This document shows positions 23,518 through 31,982 of a DNA stretch of 64,000 nucleotides, piece by piece. The DNA is from an uncultured Acidovorax sp. GTDB taxonomy: Bacteria > Pseudomonadota > Gammaproteobacteria > Burkholderiales > Burkholderiaceae_C. Each line of letters starts with the position of its first letter. The stretch's first letter is position 1. A program made the translations under genes and the position numbers. The DNA lies in assembly GCA_913774625.1 (NCBI GenBank), contig CAJYHL010000019.1, forward strand, positions 1 to 64,000, written 5' to 3'. A model generated the notes under the pieces. That model did not search any database and was not told where the DNA came from. It saw only the letters and a list, made by a program, of their open reading frames with translations.

Positions 23518-24327
23518 ATGAAAACCCGCTTCATCCTCATCCAGACCAGCCACGCCGGCAACGTGGGCGCCACTGCCCGCGCCATGAAGACCATGGGCTT
23601 CGACGACCTGGTTCTGGTGGCGCCGCGCTGGGCCAACGTGCTGCGCCGCGAGGAAACCATACAGCGCGCCAGCGGCGCCCTGGACGTGCTGGAGAAGGCC
23701 CGCATCGTCGCCACGCTGGACGAGGCGCTGGACGGCATGAGCCACCTGTGCGCCACGGCCATGACGCCGCGCGACTTCGGCCCGCCCACGCGCGAGCCGC
23801 GCGCGCATTTCGAGATGCTGTTGAAGGGCGAGCGTGACGCGGGCGCCGCCGGCGGGCTGCAGGCTGATGCGGCCGCCGGTGTGGGCGCCACGCCAGAGGC
23901 CGGCGTGGCCTTCCTTTTCGGCAGCGAACGCTTCGGCATGGCCAACGAGGACGTGTACCGCTGCCACGTCGCGCTTTCCATTCCCACGAATCCGGGCTTC
24001 GGCTCGCTGAACCTGGGCGCGGCGGTGCAGGTGGTGGCCTACGACTGGCGGCAGGCGCTGGGCGGCTTCGGCGCGCAGGCGGCGGACGCGGCAGGCGAGG
24101 TCGGCGCCGCCACGCCGCGCGCCGACGCGCGCCAGGTCGCCGGCATGCTGGAGCACTGGGAGCGGGCCCTGCAGGGCATCGGCTTCCTCGATCCCGCCGC
24201 GCCCAAGAAGCTCATGCCCCGGCTCAACCAGATGTTCAACCGCGCCGGGCTCACGCCCGAGGAAATCCACATTCTGCGCGGTGTCGCCAAGGCCATGCTG
24301 GAGACGGCGGAGCGGGCGCGGCGATAG
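23518..24327 (+). CDS. trmJ: tRNA (cytidine/uridine-2'-O-)-methyltransferase TrmJ
   Basis: A 269-residue SPOUT-class methyltransferase that methylates the 2'-O of nucleotide 32 in tRNA anticodon loops. Visible motifs are the N-terminal [20 protein letters not shown], the cofactor-knot motifs [16 protein letters not shown] and [20 protein letters not shown], and a C-terminal helical extension. An Ala/Gly-rich insert (about residues 107-130) is longer than in E. coli. The start ATG gives [11 protein letters not shown]; an in-frame ATG 11 codons earlier ([11 protein letters not shown]) is possible but not conserved. It is divergent from suhB and precedes cysE by 61 bases, probably as an operon. 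Confidence 0.9.
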   Translation: MKTRFILIQTSHAGNVGATARAMKTMGFDDLVLVAPRWANVLRREETIQRASGALDVLEKARIVATLDEALDGMSHLCATAMTPRDFGPPTREPRAHFEMLLKGERDAGAAGGLQADAAAGVGATPEAGVAFLFGSERFGMANEDVYRCHVALSIPTNPGFGSLNLGAAVQVVAYDWRQALGGFGAQAADAAGEVGAATPRADARQVAGMLEHWERALQGIGFLDPAAPKKLMPRLNQMFNRAGLTPEEIHILRGVAKAMLETAERARR

Positions 24328-24388
24328 ACTGCCAGCGCGCCAGAGGGCGCGACGCATTTGCATATTCCAATAACAACCGAAGCCCCCC

Positions 24389-25171
24389 ATGTTCGATCGC
24401 ATCCGCTCCGACATCCAGTGCATCCTCGACCGCGATCCTGCCGCGCGCAGCACGTGGGAGGTGGTGACCTGTTATCCGGGCCTGCACGCCATCTGGCTGC
24501 ACCGGCCCGCGCACTGGAGCTGGAACCACGGCCTGAAGTGGCTGGGGCGCTTCATCTCCAACTTCTCGCGCTGGCTCACCGGCATCGAGATCCACCCCGG
24601 CGCCGTGATCGGCGAACGCGTGTTCTTCGACCATGCCATGGGCGTGGTGGTGGGGGAGACGGCGGTGATCGGCGACGGCTGCACCATCTACCAGGGCGTG
24701 ACCCTGGGCGGCACCTCGCTCTACAAGGGCGCCAAGCGCCATCCCACGCTGGGCCGCGACGTGGTGGTGAGCGCGGGAGCCAAGGTGCTGGGCGGCTTCG
24801 AGGTGGGCGACGGCGCCAAGATCGGCAGCAATGCCGTGGTCATCAAGCCCGTGCCCGCGGGCGCCACGGCCGTGGGCATCCCGGCGCGCATCATCCCGTC
24901 CAAGACCGGCGCCAGCCCCGACGTGACCGAGCCCCAGCCGGCCCGCAGCTTCACCGCCTACGGCATCACGCAGGAAGACGACCCGCTGTCGCAGGCCATG
25001 CGCGGCCTGATCGACAACGCCTCGTCGCAGGACAAGCAGATCGCCCTGCTGTGGGAGGCCATCGAGAAGCTGGCCCGCAGCGCGCCGCAGGCCGGCGGCT
25101 GCGTGCCCGGCGACGCGGCGCGCTGCGAGCAGTTCGAGGCCGAGCGGCTGAACGCGCTGGTGGGCAAATAG
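24389..25171 (+). CDS. cysE: Serine O-acetyltransferase
   Basis: A 260-residue enzyme that acetylates L-serine, the first step of cysteine synthesis. The N-terminal helices (MFDRIRSDIQCILDRDP) are followed by a left-handed beta helix of hexapeptide repeats: IEIHPGAVIGERVFFDHAMG with the catalytic His-Asp region, VVVGETAVIGDGCTIYQGVT, LGGTSLYKGAKRHPTLG, then GIPARII. A C-terminal extension of about 75 residues follows the beta helix and has no assigned role. The gene sits after trmJ with a 61-base gap. A repeated AGAGCAATTGCTCT palindrome lies shortly after the stop. Confidence 0.93.
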   Translation: MFDRIRSDIQCILDRDPAARSTWEVVTCYPGLHAIWLHRPAHWSWNHGLKWLGRFISNFSRWLTGIEIHPGAVIGERVFFDHAMGVVVGETAVIGDGCTIYQGVTLGGTSLYKGAKRHPTLGRDVVVSAGAKVLGGFEVGDGAKIGSNAVVIKPVPAGATAVGIPARIIPSKTGASPDVTEPQPARSFTAYGITQEDDPLSQAMRGLIDNASSQDKQIALLWEAIEKLARSAPQAGGCVPGDAARCEQFEAERLNALVGK

Positions 25172-25228
25172 TCCGCCCCTCCGCTGCGGCCGCTCTGCGT
25201 CCTCCCCTGCTGCGTGAGGCGTGAGATT

Positions 25229-25242
25229 AGAGCAATTGCTCT
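25229..25242. promoter_or_regulatory. Perfect 14-base palindrome AGAGCAATTGCTCT
   Basis: A perfect two-fold symmetric site 58 bases after the cysE stop and about 220 bases before the lipoprotein gene. No T tract follows, so it is not a terminator; it resembles an operator for a dimeric regulator, possibly for the lipoprotein gene. A CATGCC/GGCATG hairpin lies further on near 25319-25333. Confidence 0.4.
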
Positions 25243-25464
25243 ATGGCGGCCGATAGCCGTCCTGCATAGGATGGTTCCGTTGGCCGTGTTCTTCGTCGCT
25301 CATCGAGGGTGAGCCGCATGCCTTCGGCATGTGCCCATCCCGTGGAGCTCGGCCGTCTTGCCGTGGGAGAAAGGGGGACGGGCTGGCCGGCAAGCTCCGC
25401 GAGTTCTTCCGGTGAGCCATGGGGCCGCAGGGCCGACATCTTTCAACCACTGAGGAGGATGGTG

Positions 25465-26754
25465 ATGTCTTGCTGCGTCCAAATACTGCGTTGTTTCGCC
25501 GGCAGTGCCCTGGCCTTTTTGCTGGCAGGGTGCGCCGGAAGCTCTCCCATGCGCATCGCGCTGACCGAACTGGGAACGGTCTCGGACAGCGAATACGGTG
25601 CCTACGGCCTGCGGATGGTGCGCTCCATCAACGTGACCGGCCTGGGACCTGAAGAGGTGGTCGGCACGGTGACCACCGATCCCGACAAGTGGTCGGCGCG
25701 CGAGCAGTTCGCGCGCTTCTCTCCCGATCGCTCCGACCTGCCCGACAGCATGACGCCGCGGCTGACGGAAGGGAAGTCGTTCGTGGTGGAGCGCAGCTTC
25801 TGTGCTGCGGAGTCCGAGCTGGATGAGCGCGGGCGTTGCACGGGAGGCGTGCAGCTGAGCGACTTGACTGCCTTGCGTGACCAATTGGTGGAGTCGCAGG
25901 CGCTGGTGGCAGCCGCTCTGCGCAACGAAGTCAAGGCGGCAGCTCTTGCCGCGGCACTGCAGGCCACCGCTGGCGCTGCGGATGCGCAAAGCCAGGGGTT
26001 TCTCGCTTCCGTGCAGAGCCTCTATCCCGACGAGGACCTGAGCGACAGGGCCAAGGTTCAGGCGAAGCTGGACGGCATGAAGGCGCAGGGGCTGATGCTG
26101 GACGGTACGCTGAAAAAGATTCGCTCGGACTCGAGCCGGCCGGGCATTTTCGTGACCCGCTGGGAACGCGAGGTCGAAGGCTCTGCCGGTGCGTCGGCAG
26201 ACAAGCTGGCCTCCGCCTCGGCCGCGGGCCGCAGGAAGGTCAGCGGCTTCCTGATCCTGGGCGAGCCTCGGGTGACCAGCCTGCAATTGGGCGACGATTT
26301 GCTGGGGCGTAAGGCGGGGGGCCAGCAACACGCCGGCTCTTCGGGCGTGTTCCGGCTGAATCGCAACTACATCACCTATTACCAGCTGCGTGCGCGGTAT
26401 GTGCTGTATGCCGAGAGTCTCGAACAGGCGCTGCAGCTGGCGCTTCAGGCGGACATCAGCAAAGTCACCGAGATCCTGGGTGACCGTGTGAACGCCGCGG
26501 CGCTGCAGAAGATCTCCCTGAAGCTCCAGGCCGTGTATGCGGCGATCACCGCCGCTTCGGGCAGCGGCTTGCTGGATGCGCAGGCTGGGCGGGTCACGGT
26601 CCACGACTTTTCGGTGGCCCCAGGCACCATCCGCGATTTCCAGCGGAAAGGCATCGAGCGATCCGAAGGGACAGTGCCTGTGATCAGCATCCGGGCAGCC
26701 TTCGACGACTTCATCGCCGATGCGAAAACACCGGCCCCGTCCGGGGCGCCTTGA
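25465..26754 (+). CDS. Putative lipoprotein of unknown function
   Basis: A 429-residue protein with a type II signal peptide: MSCCVQILRCFAGSALAFLL followed by the lipobox LAGC (Cys at about 23), so it should be lipid-anchored in the envelope. I chose the ATG at 25465 because AGGAGG ends six bases before it; an ATG two codons earlier sits directly on that site. I do not recognise the mature sequence. It contains a helical, Ala-rich middle (about residues 130-180) and a Leu/Gln-rich region near 320-345, and no enzyme motif. It stands alone after cysE, convergent with mog, and is slightly less GC-rich than its neighbours, which hints at a lineage-specific gene. Confidence 0.75.
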   Translation: MSCCVQILRCFAGSALAFLLAGCAGSSPMRIALTELGTVSDSEYGAYGLRMVRSINVTGLGPEEVVGTVTTDPDKWSAREQFARFSPDRSDLPDSMTPRLTEGKSFVVERSFCAAESELDERGRCTGGVQLSDLTALRDQLVESQALVAAALRNEVKAAALAAALQATAGAADAQSQGFLASVQSLYPDEDLSDRAKVQAKLDGMKAQGLMLDGTLKKIRSDSSRPGIFVTRWEREVEGSAGASADKLASASAAGRRKVSGFLILGEPRVTSLQLGDDLLGRKAGGQQHAGSSGVFRLNRNYITYYQLRARYVLYAESLEQALQLALQADISKVTEILGDRVNAAALQKISLKLQAVYAAITAASGSGLLDAQAGRVTVHDFSVAPGTIRDFQRKGIERSEGTVPVISIRAAFDDFIADAKTPAPSGAP

Positions 26755-26790
26755 CCGCGTTTCCCAGTCCGGGTCCGTTTGTTCAGCCGC

Positions 26791-27426
26791 TCAGGGCTGG
26801 CGCGGCGGGCGCTGCGCCTGCCTGGGGCGGAAGGCCTTGCAGAACGCGTCGCGCGTTTCCATGTAGGGCCCGCCGATCAGATCGATGCAGTAGGGCACGG
26901 CCGCGAAGATGCCCGGCACGACCTGCGTGCCGTCCGGGTCCTTGAGGCCGCCCAGCGTCTCGGCGATGGCCTTGGGCTGGCCCGGCAGGTTGACGATGAG
27001 CGCGCGGCCGCGCACCACGGCCACCTGGCGCGAGAGGATGGCGGTGGGCACGAAGCGCAGCGAGATCTGGCGCATCTGCTCGCCGAAGCCCGGCATTTCC
27101 TTGTGGCCCACGGCCAGCGTGGCCTCGGGCGTCACGTCGCGCAGCGCGGGGCCGGTGCCGCCGGTGGTCAGCACCAGGTCGCAGGCGGCGCTGTCCACCA
27201 GCTCGACCAGGGTGCGGCTGATGGTGTCCTGGTCGTCGGCGATCAGGCGCGGCTCGAAGGCGATGGGGTTGAGCAGCGCCTGCGCGAGCCAGTCCTGCAG
27301 CGCGGGCAGGCCCTTGTCCTCATAGACGCCGGCGCTGGCCCGGTCGCTGATGGAAACGATGCCGATGCGCAGCGTGTCGGGGGCGGGCAGGGCAGAGGAG
27401 GTGGCGGTGGACGAGGCCTCAGGCAT
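26791..27426 (-). CDS. mog: Molybdopterin adenylyltransferase (Mog/MoaB family)
   Basis: A 211-residue protein of the MoCF-biosynthesis family that adenylylates molybdopterin before molybdate insertion. Motifs: RIGIVSISDRASAGVYEDKG near residues 19-38, LIADDQDTISRTLVEL, the substrate loop LVLTTGGTGPALRDVTPEAT near 79-98, MPGFGEQMRQISLRF and LIVNLPGQPKAIAETLGGLK. Composition and length agree with Mog rather than MoaB. The N-terminal ~15 residues are Ser/Ala/Thr-rich. The start codon overlaps the end of yjgA by eight bases, so the pair is translationally coupled. Confidence 0.9.
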   Translation of the reverse strand: MPEASSTATSSALPAPDTLRIGIVSISDRASAGVYEDKGLPALQDWLAQALLNPIAFEPRLIADDQDTISRTLVELVDSAACDLVLTTGGTGPALRDVTPEATLAVGHKEMPGFGEQMRQISLRFVPTAILSRQVAVVRGRALIVNLPGQPKAIAETLGGLKDPDGTQVVPGIFAAVPYCIDLIGGPYMETRDAFCKAFRPRQAQRPPRQP

Positions 27427-28084
27427 CGTGTTCGGTACCTTCCTGGCGGGCCTGGTCGCCGGCATCCTGCATCTGCTCGCGCACCAGCTGGAACAGCTCG
27501 CGGTAGGCGCGGCCCTTGCGCGGTGCCAGGCCTTCGGAGACCTGTACGTTGGCTTCCTTGCCGGCGGGCTGGGCGTCCTTGCGGGCCTGGCGGATCAGGG
27601 CCCGGATCTGCTGCGTGTCGGTGCGCGGGAACCGGTCCAGCCAGTCGGCCAGCGCCTCGTCGTCCGCGATCAGTCGCTCGCGCCATTGCTCGGCCTGGTG
27701 CAGCGCCAGCTTCTCGGCGGCCGAGCCGCTGTGCTGCTCCTGCAGCGCCTCCTGGGCGGCCTGCACGGTGGCTTCGTCGAGCTTGCGCATGAGCTTGCCG
27801 ACATACTGCATCTGCCGGCGCTTGCCTTCGAAGTTGGTGATGCGGCGGGCCTCGGCCAGGGCCTCTAACAGCTTTTCGGGCAGCTGCAGGCGCTCGAGCA
27901 GGTCGGCGCGCAGCGTGAGCAGGTCGCGGCCCAGGTTCTGCAGCGCATCGCTTTCGCGCTTGAGGTCGGTGCGGCTCGACTCGGTCGTGCCTTTGAGTTC
28001 GGCCTTCAGGGCGATATCGAGTTCGCTGCCTTCGGCGACGAACTGGCCTCGCACGAAGTAGCCTTTGGTGGGTTTGCGTGACAT
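27419..28084 (-). CDS. yjgA: Ribosome-associated protein YjgA/DarP (DUF615)
   Basis: A 221-residue helical, charged protein. The DUF615 family proteins bind late 50S assembly intermediates in E. coli. Diagnostic stretches are MSRKPTKGYFVRGQFVAEGS at the N-terminus, ALAEARRITNFEGKRRQMQY near residues 73-92, and RQLIRQA-type helix RALIRQARKD near 157. The C-terminus (KGRAYRELFQLVREQMQDAG) is conserved in the family. It overlaps mog by eight bases and is divergent from pmbA, with which it shares a 97-base promoter region; the same yjgA-pmbA divergence is found in other beta- and gamma-proteobacteria. Confidence 0.92.
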   Translation of the reverse strand: MSRKPTKGYFVRGQFVAEGSELDIALKAELKGTTESSRTDLKRESDALQNLGRDLLTLRADLLERLQLPEKLLEALAEARRITNFEGKRRQMQYVGKLMRKLDEATVQAAQEALQEQHSGSAAEKLALHQAEQWRERLIADDEALADWLDRFPRTDTQQIRALIRQARKDAQPAGKEANVQVSEGLAPRKGRAYRELFQLVREQMQDAGDQARQEGTEHDA

Positions 28085-28181
28085 GGTGGGGAAAACTCGG
28101 GGCGGGACACGCGAGGGGGGTGTCCGGAGAAAAGACCCGGCTCCATGGCGCCGGGAAGCGGCAAGTATCATAGCCGCCGAT

Positions 28182-29618
28182 ATGAATACACCCCGCTCCC
28201 GCTCCGCCGCTGGCGCCGATTCCGCCTCCGCTCCCGCCTCCGCCGCGCCTGCCGCCGAGAACGGCTTCAGCTACTCCCGCGATTTCTTCGAAGGCCTGGT
28301 GGACCATGCCCTGGGCCATGCCCGCAAGCTGGGCGCGACCGATGCGGGCGCCGAGGCTTCCGAAGGCTGCGGCCTGTCGGTCAACGTGCGCAAGGGCGAG
28401 CTGGAGACCGTGGAGCGCAACCGCGACAAGTCGCTGGGCGTGACGGTCTATGTGGGCCACCGGCGCGGCAACGCCAGCACCTCCGACTTCTCCCTCGCAG
28501 CCATCGAGCGCACCGTGCAGGCGGCCTACGACATCGCCCGCTTCACGGCCGAAGATCCCGTGGCCGGCCTGCCCGATGCGGCTGACATCGCACCGGCGGA
28601 CACCCACCGCGACCTCGACCTGTTCCATCCCTGGGCCATCACCAGCGAAGAGGCCGCGCGCCTGGCGCTGGAATGCGAGGAGGCCGCGCTCAAGACCCAC
28701 AAGCGCATCACCAACAGCGAAGGCGCGGGCGTGTCGGCCCAGCAGAGCCATTTCTTCAGCGCCCATACGCGCGGCTTCCGGGGCGGCTACGCCAGTTCGC
28801 GCCACAGCATGTCGGTGGCGCCCATCGCCTCGCTGCCCGGCCGCCATGGCGAGATGCAGCGTGACGCCTGGTACTGCTCCATGCGCAACGCGGCCGACCT
28901 GTCGGCGCCCGCGCTGATCGGCCGCTACGCCGCAGAGCGTGCCCTGAGCCGCCTGGGCAGCCGCAAGATCCCCACCACCGAATGCCCGGTGCTGTTCGAA
29001 TCGCCCCTGGCGGCGGGCCTGCTGGGCGGCTTCGTGCAGGCGGTGAGCGGCGGATCGCTCTACCGCAAGAGTTCCTTCCTGCTCGATTCGCTGGGCAAGC
29101 GCGTGTTTCCGGCGCACATCGACGTGCTCGAAGACCCCTTCGTGGCGCGCGGCAAGGCCAGTTCGCCCTTTGACGAGGAAGGCGTGCGCGTGTCGGCGCG
29201 CAAGGTGGTCGATGCCGGTCGCGTGGAGGGCTACTTCCTCTCCACCTATTCGGCGCGCAAGCTGGGCATGAAGACCACCGGCAACGCAGGCGGCTCGCAC
29301 AACCTGACGCTGACCTCGCGCCACACGCGGCCGGGCGACGACCTGGATGCCATGCTCAAGAAGCTGGGCACGGGCCTCTTCGTGATCGAGCTGATGGGCC
29401 AGGGCGTGAACTACGTCACCGGCGACTATTCGCGCGGCGCCAGCGGCTTCTGGGTGGAGAACGGCGAGATCGCCTTTCCCGTGCAGGAGATCACCATCGC
29501 CGGCAACCTCAAGGACATGTTCAAAGGCATCCAGGCCGTGGGGGCAGACGCCTACAACTACGGCGCCAGGACGGTGGGCTCCATCCTCGTCAACCGCATG
29601 AAGGTGGCGGGTAGCTAG
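28182..29618 (+). CDS. pmbA: Metalloprotease PmbA (TldE)
   Basis: A 478-residue TldD/PmbA-family protein, partner of TldD in the modulator-of-gyrase protease that processes peptides such as microcins. The N-terminal ~20 residues are Ser/Ala-rich and poorly conserved. The body carries DAGAEASEGCGLSVNVRKGE and LETVERNRDKSLGVTVYVGH early on, CPVLFESPLAAGLLGGFVQA in the middle, and near the C-terminus GLFVIELMGQGVNYVTGDYS and FPVQEITIAGNLKDMFKGI. PmbA lacks the HExxxH of TldD, and no such motif is seen here. The ATG at 28182 is the first after the divergent promoter. TldD is not in the window. Confidence 0.93.
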   Translation: MNTPRSRSAAGADSASAPASAAPAAENGFSYSRDFFEGLVDHALGHARKLGATDAGAEASEGCGLSVNVRKGELETVERNRDKSLGVTVYVGHRRGNASTSDFSLAAIERTVQAAYDIARFTAEDPVAGLPDAADIAPADTHRDLDLFHPWAITSEEAARLALECEEAALKTHKRITNSEGAGVSAQQSHFFSAHTRGFRGGYASSRHSMSVAPIASLPGRHGEMQRDAWYCSMRNAADLSAPALIGRYAAERALSRLGSRKIPTTECPVLFESPLAAGLLGGFVQAVSGGSLYRKSSFLLDSLGKRVFPAHIDVLEDPFVARGKASSPFDEEGVRVSARKVVDAGRVEGYFLSTYSARKLGMKTTGNAGGSHNLTLTSRHTRPGDDLDAMLKKLGTGLFVIELMGQGVNYVTGDYSRGASGFWVENGEIAFPVQEITIAGNLKDMFKGIQAVGADAYNYGARTVGSILVNRMKVAGS

Positions 29619-29635
29619 CCCGACCGTTCGCTGGC

Positions 29636-29679
29636 TGAGCCGGTGGCGGAGTGCCCGCCGGGGCGGGCAGGCCGGCTCA
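29636..29679. repeat. Nested stem-loop between convergent pmbA and GGDEF genes
   Basis: TGAGCCGG at 29636-29643 pairs with CCGGCTCA at 29672-29679, enclosing a second stem TGCCCGC/GCGGGCA (29652-29658 with 29663-29669). It reaches into the stop codon of the GGDEF gene. It has no T tract; it may still slow or end transcription from both sides. Confidence 0.55.
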
Positions 29680-30822
29680 CGACTGGCCGGCGTCCCGCAC
29701 CTGGTTGCGGCCCTCGCGCTTGGCTTCGTAGAGGGCGTGGTCGGCGCGCTTGAAGCATTCCTGCGGCGTGTAGGCCGCCGACGCCGTCCAGGCCATGCCG
29801 ATGCTCACGGTGATGGGAATGGCCGTGCCTTCGGCCACCACCTTGAGCGATTCCACGCTGGAGCGCAGCCGCTCGGCCACCGCCCAGGCCTCGGCCTGCG
29901 TGACTTCCGGCAGGTAGAGCGCGAACTCCTCCCCACCTGTGCGCGCGAACAGGTCCGTCGAGCGCAGCTGGCCCTGTATGCAGCGCACGAACTCCGTCAG
30001 CACCGCGTCTCCGGCTGCGTGGCCGTGGGCGTCGTTGATGCGCTTGAAATGGTCCAGATCCAGCTGCAGCACGGCGCTGCGGGCCGGCAGGTAGGCGGGC
30101 AGGTGAGATGCCAGCCAGCGCCGGTTGCCGGCGCCGGTCATGGGGTCGGTATGGGCGGCCTGGGCCAGGCGCTGCTGGGCACGCTCGTTCGACAGGGTGG
30201 CGGCCATCAGCGCGATGCCGAAATGGCAGAAGATCTGCACGTAGAAGGCCCAGGCGAAGCTGCTGGCCCCGCCGGCCGTGCCGGTCATGATGTGGACCAG
30301 GCGCACCAGGTAGATGCCGCCGCTCAAGGCCACCAGCAGCGTCAGCGGCCCGCGCGAGGGCAGGGGCTCGGAGCGCCGGTCGAGCCGCAGCTCGCGGTAG
30401 CCCAGCGCCAGCGCCAGCACCGCCGAGGCATGGAAGACGCCGGCCCGCGCCAGGTTGTGGGAGGGGAAGTCGGTCACCGCGCCCACCACCGTGCAGATCG
30501 CGGGCAGCAGCAGCACGCGGCCCCACGGCACCTTGCGGCGCCCGCTGAACTCGCGCAAGCCTGCCCAGAAGAGGGCGTAGGCGAAGGTGCCGAGCATCAG
30601 GCTGCCATGTGTCCAGAGCCAGGTGGGCAGGGCGGCGACTTCCCCGCGCCATGCCAGGCCCGAGCCCGCCGCCAGCATCAGGTAGGCCGATCCCATCCAG
30701 GCGAGTCCGCGCGGGCTGCAGGAATGCTGGCGGACCTGGAAGATGCTGAGCGCGCCAGCGAACAGCGACGTGTTGTAGACGACCAGCACGGTCGGCAGAT
30801 CGAGGGTGAATTCCATGGTCAT
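29677..30822 (-). CDS. Membrane-bound diguanylate cyclase (GGDEF)
   Basis: A 381-residue protein that makes cyclic di-GMP. The N-terminal ~205 residues form about six or seven membrane helices, a sensor region I cannot assign to a named family. The GGDEF domain follows: HTDPMTGAGNRRWLASHLPA, VLQLDLDHFKRINDAHGHAA with the metal Asp, and the active site ARTGGEEFALYLP (GGEEF at 296-300), then ADHALYEAKREGRNQV. The RxxD inhibitory site is not evident five residues before GGEEF. Either of two ATGs two codons apart may be the start. Upstream lies a terminated three-hairpin RNA candidate. Confidence 0.93.
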   Translation of the reverse strand: MTMEFTLDLPTVLVVYNTSLFAGALSIFQVRQHSCSPRGLAWMGSAYLMLAAGSGLAWRGEVAALPTWLWTHGSLMLGTFAYALFWAGLREFSGRRKVPWGRVLLLPAICTVVGAVTDFPSHNLARAGVFHASAVLALALGYRELRLDRRSEPLPSRGPLTLLVALSGGIYLVRLVHIMTGTAGGASSFAWAFYVQIFCHFGIALMAATLSNERAQQRLAQAAHTDPMTGAGNRRWLASHLPAYLPARSAVLQLDLDHFKRINDAHGHAAGDAVLTEFVRCIQGQLRSTDLFARTGGEEFALYLPEVTQAEAWAVAERLRSSVESLKVVAEGTAIPITVSIGMAWTASAAYTPQECFKRADHALYEAKREGRNQVRDAGQS

Positions 30823-30917
30823 TCGACGATGGGGCCGGATTCTGGACTCCCCTGGAGGGCCGGTTCCACTGAAATTCCCTGCGTGTGAATTGGGGATGCC
30901 GCGCTAGAGCGCCGGAT

Positions 30918-30990
30918 AAAAAAAGACCCGCCGGAGCGGGTCGAATTTGCTTGAAAAGCAAAGGGAGGGTGTCGGCTGAAGGGCCGACGG
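30918..30990 (-). ncRNA. Candidate small RNA with three hairpins and a terminator
   Basis: On the minus strand three stems follow each other: GTCGGC/GCCGAC (30971-30988), TTTGCTT/AAGCAAA with a three-base loop (30946-30962), and GACCCGC/GCGGGTC (30925-30942) followed directly by seven T. A -10-like TAAGAT at 31000-30995 would start transcription about ten bases before the first stem. The unpaired ACCCTCCC between stems one and two is complementary to Shine-Dalgarno sequences. No ORF fits. It could act in trans, or be the leader and attenuator of the GGDEF gene 96 bases on. The RNA is inferred, not demonstrated. Confidence 0.5.
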
Positions 30991-31209
30991 TGTGATCTTA
31001 GAGCCCCGGGATGGGTTTTGCACGCCATCTTCCTGCCGTCAGGCGGAAAATCAGCAGTTCTTGGGCAAAAAGCAGACATTTCGGTGCGCGGCAGCGATGC
31101 GGCCGAGTCCTACGGCATGGCGCGGACCCCGCGAACCGGCCATCGCCTCAGGGTTTTCTAGGATGGGGCCATTCCCAATCTTGTCCGGTTCGTCCGGGGA
31201 AAGGCTACC

Positions 31210-31518
31210 GTGAGCAGCAATTGGTATCGTCTGGATCTGGGGTGCGAGCGCGAGGCTTTCGAGCCGGCGCGGCAGATCCAGCAAGTCTTCATGGCCAAGT
31301 TCCTGATGGCGCGGCCGGGTTCGGGGCGCGCGCTCTTTTCCAGCTTCGATACGGTGGCCGACAAGGTCTGCCTGTTCTTCTCGCCCGCTGCCGCCGACAT
31401 CGCGCTGCGCTTTCGCGCCGTGCCCTGCGACAAGCCCGTGGCACCTTCGTACCTGAGCCTGCTGGCTGGCGAAGGAGATGCGCTGGCGGTGCATTTCCCC
31501 GAGCCGCTGGCGGCCTGA
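31210..31518 (+). CDS. Small protein of unknown function
   Basis: A 102-residue reading frame with a GTG start (MSSNWYRLDLGCEREAFEPA) and purine-rich GGGGAAAGG upstream. It has no signal peptide, membrane helix or motif I recognise; the composition is mixed, with one patch DKVCLFFSPAAADIALRFRA that looks like alternating beta strand and helix. Codon use resembles neighbouring genes, which supports it being real. It is convergent with the S4-domain gene and its stop is 26 bases from that gene's end. Function unknown. Confidence 0.6.
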   Translation: MSSNWYRLDLGCEREAFEPARQIQQVFMAKFLMARPGSGRALFSSFDTVADKVCLFFSPAAADIALRFRAVPCDKPVAPSYLSLLAGEGDALAVHFPEPLAA

Positions 31519-31544
31519 GGCCGACCTCTCCCTCTCTTTTTTCG

Positions 31545-31982
31545 TCAATCGTCCAGCGAAGCGCTCCAGCGCTGTCCCCAGTCGCTCGCCCGGTCGATGC
31601 TGCGGCGGTCGCGCTTGGTGGGCCGGCCCTCATGCAGGCTGGCGGCCGGTTCGGGCGCCAGGCGGCGCATCTCGGCGGCGGCGGCCCGGGCCGCGATGCT
31701 CTCGGGCGTTTCGTCGTAGAGCAACTGGGCGGCGGGAGCAGGGCCGCGCACGCCGCTCAGAGCGCGGATCACCACCGTGCGCTGCACTGGGCCCTGGCGC
31801 AACTCCAGGGTGTCGCCGGGCCGCACGTCGCGCGCGGCCTTGGCCTGCTGGCCGTTGACGGTGACGCGGCCCTTGCCGATCTCCTCCGTGGCGAGGCTGC
31901 GGGTCTTGTAGAAGCGCGCGCACCACAGCCATTTGTCCAGGCGCATGGCCGCCAGCGGGGTCTTGCTCGTCGTGGTCGTCAT
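31545..31982 (-). CDS. S4-domain RNA-binding protein (Hsp15/HslR type)
   Basis: A 145-residue protein with an S4 RNA-binding domain near residues 11-60: AAMRLDKWLWCARFYKTRSL, GKGRVTVNGQQAK and RPGDTLELRQG. This matches heat-shock protein 15, which in E. coli rescues nascent-chain-blocked 50S subunits. The C-terminal 40 residues are Arg/Asp-rich (for example HEGRPTKRDRRSIDRASDWG), as in HslR. Its ATG overlaps the tctE stop by four bases, so it is translationally coupled to a two-component sensor with no obvious functional link. Confidence 0.88.
   Translation of the reverse strand: MTTTTSKTPLAAMRLDKWLWCARFYKTRSLATEEIGKGRVTVNGQQAKAARDVRPGDTLELRQGPVQRTVVIRALSGVRGPAPAAQLLYDETPESIAARAAAAEMRRLAPEPAASLHEGRPTKRDRRSIDRASDWGQRWSASLDD

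Noticed and set aside
30823-31010. Cyclic di-GMP (GEMM) riboswitch in front of the GGDEF gene
   Set aside because: The conserved GEMM core and tetraloop-receptor sequences are not present; only hairpins and a terminator are seen.
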